A DNA stretch of 64,000 nt from Cypionkella aquatica (lineage in GTDB: Bacteria; Pseudomonadota; Alphaproteobacteria; Rhodobacterales; Rhodobacteraceae), in contig NZ_BSPP01000007.1 of assembly GCF_030161095.1 (NCBI RefSeq), positions 248,920 to 312,919 on the forward strand, given 5' to 3'. Shown here piece after piece: positions 58,844-64,000 of this stretch (its first letter is position 1; every line of letters begins with the position of its first letter). The translations under genes were made by a program, and so were the position numbers. The notes below the pieces were generated by a model, which worked only from the letters and a program-made list of their open reading frames with translations, made no database searches and had not been told where the DNA came from.

Positions 58844-60217
58844 ATGACGACCTATACCTGCTTCAAGGCCTATGACATTCGCGGCAAGCTTGGCGAAGAG
58901 CTGAACCCGGATATCGCGCGGCGGGTGGGGCGGGCGTTTGCTGAAGGCTTGGGGGCGCGGCGGGTGGTGCTGGGGCAGGATTGCCGGGCCTCGTCTGCGG
59001 AATTGGCGCAAGCGGTGGCCGAGGGGTTGGTGGCGGCAGGGGTTGAGGTGCTGGACCTTGGGCTGTGCGGCACCGAGGAGATGTATTTTGCCACCACGGC
59101 ACTGGATGCGGATGGCGGGATTGAAGTGACGGCCTCGCATAATCCGATGGATTACAACGGGATGAAGATGGTGCGGCGGGGCTCTGCGCCGTTGGATGCG
59201 GGCTCGGGCTTGGCGCGGATCAAGGCCTTGGCGGAAAGCGGGGCATTTGCCGAGGCCCGCGCCGGGGGGCGGGTGGTCGATGCCGCGGGCGTGCGGGCGG
59301 CGTTTGTTGCACGGGTACTCTCGTTTGTTGATCTGGGTGCGCTGCGACCTTTGAAGATTGTGGTGAATGCAGGCAATGGCGCGGCAGGGCCGACATTTGA
59401 TGCGATTGCCGCGGCTTTGGCAGCGGCGGGAGCCCCGTTGCAGTTTGTGCGGATGCATCATGCGCCGGATGGCAGCTTTCCGCATGGCATCCCCAACCCG
59501 CTGCTGCCAGAGAACCAACCTGTTACAGCGCAGGCGGTGGTTGCGGCGGGTGCGGATATGGGTGTCGCTTGGGATGGAGATTTCGACCGCTGCTTCTTGT
59601 TTGATGCGCAGGGAAACTTTGTGGCGGGCGAATATCTTGTGGGGCTGTTGGCCGCGGTGTTTTTGGCGAAAGAGCCGGGGGCTGTGATCGTGCACGACCC
59701 GAGGGTCATCTGGAACACTCAGGATGTGGTGGCAAAGGCGGGCGGGCGGACGGTGGCGGCCCCGACGGGGCATGCGTTTCTCAAGCAGGCGCTGCGCGAC
59801 ACCGGGGCGGTTTATGGTGGCGAGATGTCGGCGCATCATTATTTCCGCGACTTCATGTCCTGCGATTCCGGGATGATCCCGTGGCTGCTGGTGGCCGAGT
59901 TGATGGGGCGATCCGGGCACTCGCTTGCCGATCTGCTGGCGCTTCGGCGGGCAGCGTTTCCGTCTTCAGGCGAGATCAACTTTCGGGTCAGCGACGCAAA
60001 AGCCGTGGTGGCGCGGATTGAGACGGTTTACGGGCCGCAGGCGCGGACCCGCGATGATCTCGATGGGCTGTCGCTGGACTTCGGCGATTGGCGGTTCAAT
60101 CTGCGGTCGTCAAATACCGAACCGCTTTTGCGGCTGAATGTGGAATCGCGCGGGCGGGTGGATTTGGTTGAGAAGGCGGTGGCCGAGATTTCTGATCTGA
60201 TCCGGGCGGCGGGCTGA
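58844..60217 (+). CDS. Phosphomannomutase/phosphoglucomutase
   Basis: Alpha-D-phosphohexomutase, 457 residues; interconverts mannose-1-P/6-P and probably glucose-1-P/6-P for nucleotide-sugar synthesis. The phosphoserine is S98 in [13 protein letters not shown], metal loop GDFDRC near residue 247, substrate loop GEMSAHHYF near 325, phosphate-binding [12 protein letters not shown] in the last domain. Sugar specificity of the GEMSAHHYF type is dual. It ends at a bidirectional hairpin. Confidence 0.93.
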   Translation: MTTYTCFKAYDIRGKLGEELNPDIARRVGRAFAEGLGARRVVLGQDCRASSAELAQAVAEGLVAAGVEVLDLGLCGTEEMYFATTALDADGGIEVTASHNPMDYNGMKMVRRGSAPLDAGSGLARIKALAESGAFAEARAGGRVVDAAGVRAAFVARVLSFVDLGALRPLKIVVNAGNGAAGPTFDAIAAALAAAGAPLQFVRMHHAPDGSFPHGIPNPLLPENQPVTAQAVVAAGADMGVAWDGDFDRCFLFDAQGNFVAGEYLVGLLAAVFLAKEPGAVIVHDPRVIWNTQDVVAKAGGRTVAAPTGHAFLKQALRDTGAVYGGEMSAHHYFRDFMSCDSGMIPWLLVAELMGRSGHSLADLLALRRAAFPSSGEINFRVSDAKAVVARIETVYGPQARTRDDLDGLSLDFGDWRFNLRSSNTEPLLRLNVESRGRVDLVEKAVAEISDLIRAAG

Positions 60218-60228
60218 AGGCGTGGGAT

Positions 60229-60311
60229 GCCTCCGGCGGGGATATTTAAGAACGGATGAAATGGCAGTGTGGCGCGTGTTTCATCTGTTCTTAAATATCC
60301 CCGCCGGAGGC
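60229..60311. terminator. 33-bp inverted repeat between convergent genes, CCTCCGGCGGG family
   Basis: GCCTCCGGCGGGGATATTT-AAGAACGGATGAAA (60229-60261) and its near-exact complement (60279-60311) pair with one mismatch around a 17-nt loop. It starts 12 bases after the mutase stop and ends 9 before the stop of the altronate dehydratase gene, so it should serve both strands. Confidence 0.9.
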
Positions 60312-60319
60312 GCTTTTTC

Positions 60320-61843
60320 TTACATCACCGCGCCGATTTGCCATGGCACGAACTCGGCACCACCAAAGCCGAGCTCTTCCGAAAAGGTGCGCTCGCCCGA
60401 TGCGACGGCGATGACTTTCTCAAGAATTTCAGCGCCTTTCGCGGCGATGCTCACGCCGCTTGTGAGGATGTCGCCGCAGTTGATATCCATGTCTTCGGCC
60501 ATGCGATTGTACATTTCGGTGTTGGTGGCGAGCTTGATGCAGGGGCTGGGTTTGTAACCCGAAACCGATCCACGCCCGGTGGTGAAGATGATCATCGTGG
60601 CACCCGAGGCGATTTGGCCGGTGACTGAACAGGGATCATAGCCGGGGCTGTCCATATAGGTGAAGCCGGCGGTGGTGATGGGTTCAGCAAATTTATAGAC
60701 GCCGACAAGCGGGGCTGTGCCGCCTTTGGCGACCGCACCCAGCGATTTCTCCAGGATCGTGGTCAAGCCACCGCGTTTGTTGCCGGGGGAAGGGTTATTG
60801 TCCATCTCACCGCCGTTGCGGGCGGTGTAATCTTCCCACCATTGGATGCGCTCCAGCAGTTTGTCCCCGACTTCTTTCGACACGGCGCGGCGGGTCAGAA
60901 GATGCTCGGCCCCGTAAATCTCGGGGGTTTCCGACAGGATTGTGGTGCCGCCCATCTGCACCAGCAAATCGGACATATGTCCCAAAGCCGGATTGGCGGT
61001 GATGCCGGAATAGCCATCTGAGCCGCCGCATTGCAGGCCGATGATCAGCTTGGATACCGGGGCGGGGGCGCGGGCGGTTTTGGAGGCGACCTCTGCCATC
61101 TCACGCAGAACCTTCAGCCCTGCCGCGATGGTCGCGCGGGTGCCGCCGGTTTGCTGAATGGTCATGTAGCGGAAATTGCCATCGGGGCGCAGACGGCCTT
61201 GGCCGACCAGATCTGGCACCTGCATCACCTCGCAGCCGAGCCCCACCAGCAGGATGCCGCCGAAATTGGCGTTGCGGGCGTAGCCTTTCAAGGTACGCAT
61301 CAGGGTGTCATAGCCTTCGTTCACGCCCGACATGCCGCAACCTGTGTTGTGCACGATCGGCACAAAGCCGTCGATATTGGGCATTGCCGACAGCACGGGG
61401 TCTTTTTCGGCGGCTTCTGCGATGAAGCGCGCGACCGATCCCGAGCAATTCACCGATGTCAGAATCCCGATGTAATTGCGGGTGCCAACCTGCCCATCGG
61501 CGCGGTGATAGCCCATGAATGCGCGGGCAGGCAGGGCGGGCAGGGCATGGCTTTCCGAGCCCATGGCATAGTCATTGCTGTGTGGCCCCATGCCAAGATT
61601 ATGGCTGTGAATATGTGCGCCCGCGGGGATATCGGCCAATGCCTGCCCGATGATCTGGCCATAGCGGATCACCTGCGCCCCCATGGCTATCGGTTGGATT
61701 GCGATCTTGTGGCCGCGCGGAATCGCTTGGGTGGTGGCGACTTCAAGCCCGCCGGGCTGTGCGCCGCTGGGCAAATCTGTGAGGGCAATCACCAGATTGT
61801 CAGCTGGATTCAATCGGATGACACTGTCATTGCTTTGCGACAT
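60320..61843 (-). CDS. uxaA: Altronate/galactarate dehydratase-family protein (UxaA type)
   Basis: Fe2+-dependent dehydratase of the UxaA/GarD family, 507 residues, converting an aldonate (altronate, galactarate or a relative) to a 2-keto-3-deoxy acid. The N-terminal SAF domain (1-90) includes IPRGHKIAIQPI and AHIHSHNLGMG; the core shows GFVPIVHNTGCGMSG, GLQCGGSDGYSGITANPA and DSPGYDPCSVTG with metal/substrate Cys residues. Start ATG 61843 (MSQSNDSVIRLN). Divergent from a GntR regulator, and a ribokinase/mutarotase pair lies nearby, suggesting a sugar-acid locus. The symbol is by family only; true substrate unknown. Confidence 0.88.
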   Translation of the reverse strand: MSQSNDSVIRLNPADNLVIALTDLPSGAQPGGLEVATTQAIPRGHKIAIQPIAMGAQVIRYGQIIGQALADIPAGAHIHSHNLGMGPHSNDYAMGSESHALPALPARAFMGYHRADGQVGTRNYIGILTSVNCSGSVARFIAEAAEKDPVLSAMPNIDGFVPIVHNTGCGMSGVNEGYDTLMRTLKGYARNANFGGILLVGLGCEVMQVPDLVGQGRLRPDGNFRYMTIQQTGGTRATIAAGLKVLREMAEVASKTARAPAPVSKLIIGLQCGGSDGYSGITANPALGHMSDLLVQMGGTTILSETPEIYGAEHLLTRRAVSKEVGDKLLERIQWWEDYTARNGGEMDNNPSPGNKRGGLTTILEKSLGAVAKGGTAPLVGVYKFAEPITTAGFTYMDSPGYDPCSVTGQIASGATMIIFTTGRGSVSGYKPSPCIKLATNTEMYNRMAEDMDINCGDILTSGVSIAAKGAEILEKVIAVASGERTFSEELGFGGAEFVPWQIGAVM

Positions 61844-61895
61844 CTCGCTTGCGCCTTTGCTTGATCCCGAGCGCTTGATCCCACGATGGCGCTCG

Positions 61896-61916
61896 GCTAA
61901 CATGTTAGCATGTTAC
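61896..61916. promoter_or_regulatory. Candidate GntR operator at the divergent promoter
   Basis: Perfect palindrome GCTAACATGTTAGC (61896-61909) followed by a second half-site CATGTTAC (61909-61916), so CATGTTA is repeated at an eight-base step. It lies in the gap between the dehydratase and the GntR gene and covers the GntR ATG at 61910, suited to autoregulation. Confidence 0.65.
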
Positions 61917-62641
61917 AGCCCGATGACGCCGTCTCACAAGAGTTGATCTTGCCGGATCGCCGCCTGCATCCATTGGAGGCGTTCTCGGGCTCTTTGGGTG
62001 CCAAGGTGTATCAGACGCTGCGGCACGCGATTTTGTCGCTGGCCTATCGTCCGGGTGAAATTCTGCGCAAACCCGAGATTTGCGCAGAATTGGGCGTGTC
62101 GCGCAGCCCGGTCTCGGATGCGGTGGCGCGTTTGGCGGGCGAGGGGCTGGTTGATGTGGTGCCGCAGGCGGGAACCTATGTGGCGCGATTTTCGATGGCA
62201 GAAATCCGTGAAGGCGCGTTTTTGCGCGAGGCGATAGAGCTGCAAGCGATTGAAACAGTTGCGGAACACATCACCGAAGATCAACTGGTGGTCTTGCGCC
62301 GCAATCTGACGGTGCAGGCGGCTTTGTTGGCGGATGGGGATTTCCCCGGATTTTACCAGTTGGATGGCGAGATGCATGAGATGATCCGCAGCTTTACCGG
62401 TTATCGCAAGCTGTCGGTGGTGGCGGAAACGGCTTGGGTGCATGTCGAGCGCGCACGGCGCTTGCTGCTGCCGCTGGATGGCCGCGTCTCAGCAACTTTG
62501 GCCGAGCACCGCGCGATTTTGGCGGCCTTGGAGGCGCGCGATCCGGTGGCGGCGCGGCTGGCAATGCGGCTGCATTTGCGCAAGCTGCTGAGCTATTTGG
62601 AGCCTTTGGAGCGCAACCATCCAGAATTGTTTAACCCATAA
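61910..62641 (+). CDS. GntR-family (FadR subfamily) transcriptional regulator
   Basis: 243 residues: winged helix at about 28-95 (GAKVYQTLRHAILSLAYRPG, then KPEICAELGVSRSPVSDAVA), followed by an FCD helical effector domain (HEMIRSFTGYRKLS and the final histidine-containing helices, which bind metal and carboxylates). Likely represses the divergent dehydratase and responds to a sugar acid. The ATG at 61910 has no ribosome site and sits in the operator; leaderless translation, or initiation at a later TTG (61943) behind ACAAGAG, is possible. Confidence 0.9.
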   Translation: MLQPDDAVSQELILPDRRLHPLEAFSGSLGAKVYQTLRHAILSLAYRPGEILRKPEICAELGVSRSPVSDAVARLAGEGLVDVVPQAGTYVARFSMAEIREGAFLREAIELQAIETVAEHITEDQLVVLRRNLTVQAALLADGDFPGFYQLDGEMHEMIRSFTGYRKLSVVAETAWVHVERARRLLLPLDGRVSATLAEHRAILAALEARDPVAARLAMRLHLRKLLSYLEPLERNHPELFNP

Positions 62642-62701
62642 CAGGCGTTTGATCGGCGGTTTGTCCTGATCCTGCGGCCTGTTGCCCTGCTGTGATGTAG
62701 A

Positions 62702-62781
62702 AGCCTCCGGCGGGAGTATTTCAAAAAGAGCAATGCAAGGCACCAGTATTTGCTGTTTTTGAAATACTCCCGCCGGAGGCT
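62702..62781. terminator. 31-bp inverted repeat between convergent genes, CCTCCGGCGGG family
   Basis: 62702-62732 and 62751-62781 are complementary with one mismatch (AGCCTCCGGCGGGAGTATTT core plus CAAAAA), loop 18 nt. It lies between the GntR gene (plus) and ribokinase (minus); both sides carry T/A runs fit for termination. Confidence 0.9.
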
Positions 62782-62797
62782 CAACTGCTTGTTCCGA

Positions 62798-63733
62798 TTA
62801 CAGGTTCTTGGCCAGAAGTGCGTCGATCTCGGCACGTGAGGGCATTGACGGGGCAGTGCCTGCACGGGTGACAGAGATGCCAGCGGTGGCGCAGCCAAAG
62901 CGCACCGCTTCGACCACATCGCGCCCCTCAGACAAGGCCACCGCAAAACCGCCGTTGAAGGCGTCGCCGGCGCCGGTGGTTTCGACCACTTTGCCTGCCG
63001 ACATGACCGGGATGTGCACCGAGCGGTTGCGGTCGCGGTAGAGTGCGCCTTTGTCACCTAAAGTCATCACCACCGCGCCGACACCGCGGGCGAGCAAAGC
63101 GTCGGCGGCGGCTTCGGCTTCGGCAAGGGTGGTGACTGGCAGGCCGGTCAGGGCCTCGGTCTCGGTCTCATTGGGGGTCACATAATCGCACAGCGCGAGG
63201 ATGTCGTCGCCCAAAGTGGCCGCCGGGGCGGGGTTCAGGATGGTGGTGACGCCTGCGGCACGGGCGATTTCCAGACCGCGTTTGGCGGCAGGGATCGGTT
63301 GTTCCAACTGGGTGATGAAGATTGCGGCAGAGCCGATCAGATCAGATTTCTCTTCGACATCCTGCACCGAAACCCGGCCTGCGGCACCGGGGGAGACGAT
63401 GATCGCGTTGTTGCCGGTGGCTTCCTCGATGAAGATATACGCGGCCCCGGTGTAGCTTTCGGCGTCGATTTTCACCTCGGGGATCACGCCGGCTTTCGCC
63501 CAAGTGGCGCGCGCGATATCGGCGAAGGCATCATCGCCCAGCCGCGTGATAAAATGGGTTTTGCCGCCCGCCATCGCCGAGGCGACCGATTGGTTTGAGC
63601 CTTTGCCACCCGGCCCAAGCACGAAGGAATTGCCCAAGATCGTCTCGCCCATTTTGGGTTGACGGGCAGCGCGATAGGCGGTGTCTGCGACAAAAATGCC
63701 AAGGTTAACAATTGGTTTTATCGGTTTGTTCAT
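62798..63733 (-). CDS. rbsK: Ribokinase (PfkB-family sugar kinase)
   Basis: ATP-dependent phosphorylation of ribose at O5 (or a related sugar). 311 residues. N-terminal NLGIFVADTAY and GPGGKGSNQSVASAMAGG sugar-binding motifs; catalytic base Asp in ETTGAGDAFNGGFAVAL near residue 255. Start ATG 63733 follows the stop of the RbsD/FucU-like gene by a single base (TAA C ATG), so they are coupled. The Asn/Lys of the sugar site fit ribokinase, but the partner leaves fucose-type sugars open. Confidence 0.92.
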   Translation of the reverse strand: MNKPIKPIVNLGIFVADTAYRAARQPKMGETILGNSFVLGPGGKGSNQSVASAMAGGKTHFITRLGDDAFADIARATWAKAGVIPEVKIDAESYTGAAYIFIEEATGNNAIIVSPGAAGRVSVQDVEEKSDLIGSAAIFITQLEQPIPAAKRGLEIARAAGVTTILNPAPAATLGDDILALCDYVTPNETETEALTGLPVTTLAEAEAAADALLARGVGAVVMTLGDKGALYRDRNRSVHIPVMSAGKVVETTGAGDAFNGGFAVALSEGRDVVEAVRFGCATAGISVTRAGTAPSMPSRAEIDALLAKNL

Positions 63734-63734
63734 G

Positions 63735-64000
63735 TTACTTCGCCTCTGGTGGCACGACGCCTTTACGTAGGCTGAAACAGCCGTAGAAGCGGCGCTCTCC
63801 GGTTTGGATCACGGCATAGGCTTGTTTTGCCATATCGTAGAACGCGAAACGCTCGATGGGTTGCATGGGGCGGTCTGCGCCTTCGGCGGCGTTGATTTCG
63901 GCCTGCACCTCGGCCTGCACTGGTGGGATTTCATCGGGTGCGCCAACGACTTCCATGCGGCCTGCGAAATCGGCGACAAAAGTATCCAGCGGATAGACCG
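63735..64000 (-). CDS. RbsD/FucU mutarotase family protein (5' part outside window)
   Basis: The last ~88 residues of a gene that continues past position 64000. ERFAFYDMAKQAYAVIQTGE and FYGCFSLRKGVV match the C-terminus of RbsD/FucU proteins, which interconvert anomers of ribose or fucose before phosphorylation. The FucU-like YAVIQTGE wording favours the L-fucose mutarotase branch. An internal ATG at 63956 is not the start because the frame and similarity run on upstream. It is coupled to ribokinase. Confidence 0.8.
   Translation of the reverse strand, partial: VYPLDTFVADFAGRMEVVGAPDEIPPVQAEVQAEINAAEGADRPMQPIERFAFYDMAKQAYAVIQTGERRFYGCFSLRKGVVPPEAK

Overview
The window is GC-rich chromosomal DNA from an alphaproteobacterium, most likely a member of the Rhodobacterales (Rhodobacteraceae/Paracoccaceae). 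This call rests on gene content and order: hom next to glpX, soxBDAG sarcosine oxidase, dnaG followed by rpoD, opgG-opgH-opgC, cydDCAB-X, a his block, and tRNA-Tyr beside an rlmB-type methyltransferase. It also rests on the many intergenic copies of a palindrome built on CCTCCGGCGGG(G/A). No species is assigned.

Layout. 1-3.8 kb (minus): 5'-complete but window-truncated glpX, hom, a small lipoprotein and a pirin. 3.9-8.7 kb (minus): two paralogous TadG-like von Willebrand A proteins followed by two TadE-like pseudopilins. 9.1-10.5 kb: glutamate dehydrogenase. 10.8-16.9 kb: soxB-soxD-soxA-soxG plus an M20 amidohydrolase, all tightly coupled. 17.1-21.4 kb: dnaG, rpoD and a tiny membrane ORF.

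21.5-36.6 kb is the main accessory region, a catabolic island for a phenolic compound that appears to pass through hydroxyquinol. It has a TetR regulator, an MhpA-like flavin hydroxylase, a five-gene branched-chain-type ABC transporter, an intradiol (hydroxyquinol) dioxygenase, a small tautomerase-like protein, 3-oxoadipate CoA-transferase A/B, a 3-oxoadipyl-CoA thiolase with a one-base frameshift in a G run, a LysR regulator, maleylacetate reductase and a TfdB-like flavin hydroxylase. The enzymes would take a resorcinol- or phenol-type substrate to hydroxyquinol, then maleylacetate, 3-oxoadipate, 3-oxoadipyl-CoA, and finally succinyl-CoA plus acetyl-CoA. The next ~950 bases hold no convincing gene.

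37.5-42.3 kb: osmoregulated periplasmic glucan genes opgG, a short ORF that looks like the detached N-terminus of OpgH, opgH and opgC. 42.4-48.7 kb: cydDC, cydAB and the 41-residue cydX. 48.8-54.4 kb: an orphan glycosyltransferase-like protein, a dimethylarginine-hydrolase family enzyme, tRNA-Tyr, an rlmB-type methyltransferase, a CoA-binding protein behind a strong terminator-like leader, a periodic palindrome array, a single-domain Ada-type zinc protein coupled to an EamA exporter, and a DUF2147 protein. 54.5-58.7 kb: histidine genes split into hisA-hisF-hisE (plus) and hisB-hisH-glsA (minus). 58.8-64 kb: phosphomannomutase/phosphoglucomutase, an altronate dehydratase-family enzyme divergent from its GntR regulator, ribokinase and the C-terminal part of an RbsD/FucU protein.

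Two palindrome families punctuate the intergenic spaces: CCTCCGGCGGG-type hairpins at gene ends, and TGTCC-N2-CGCG-type palindromes, three of which recur at exactly 43-bp intervals. All identifications come from reading the translations and motifs; no database search was run.
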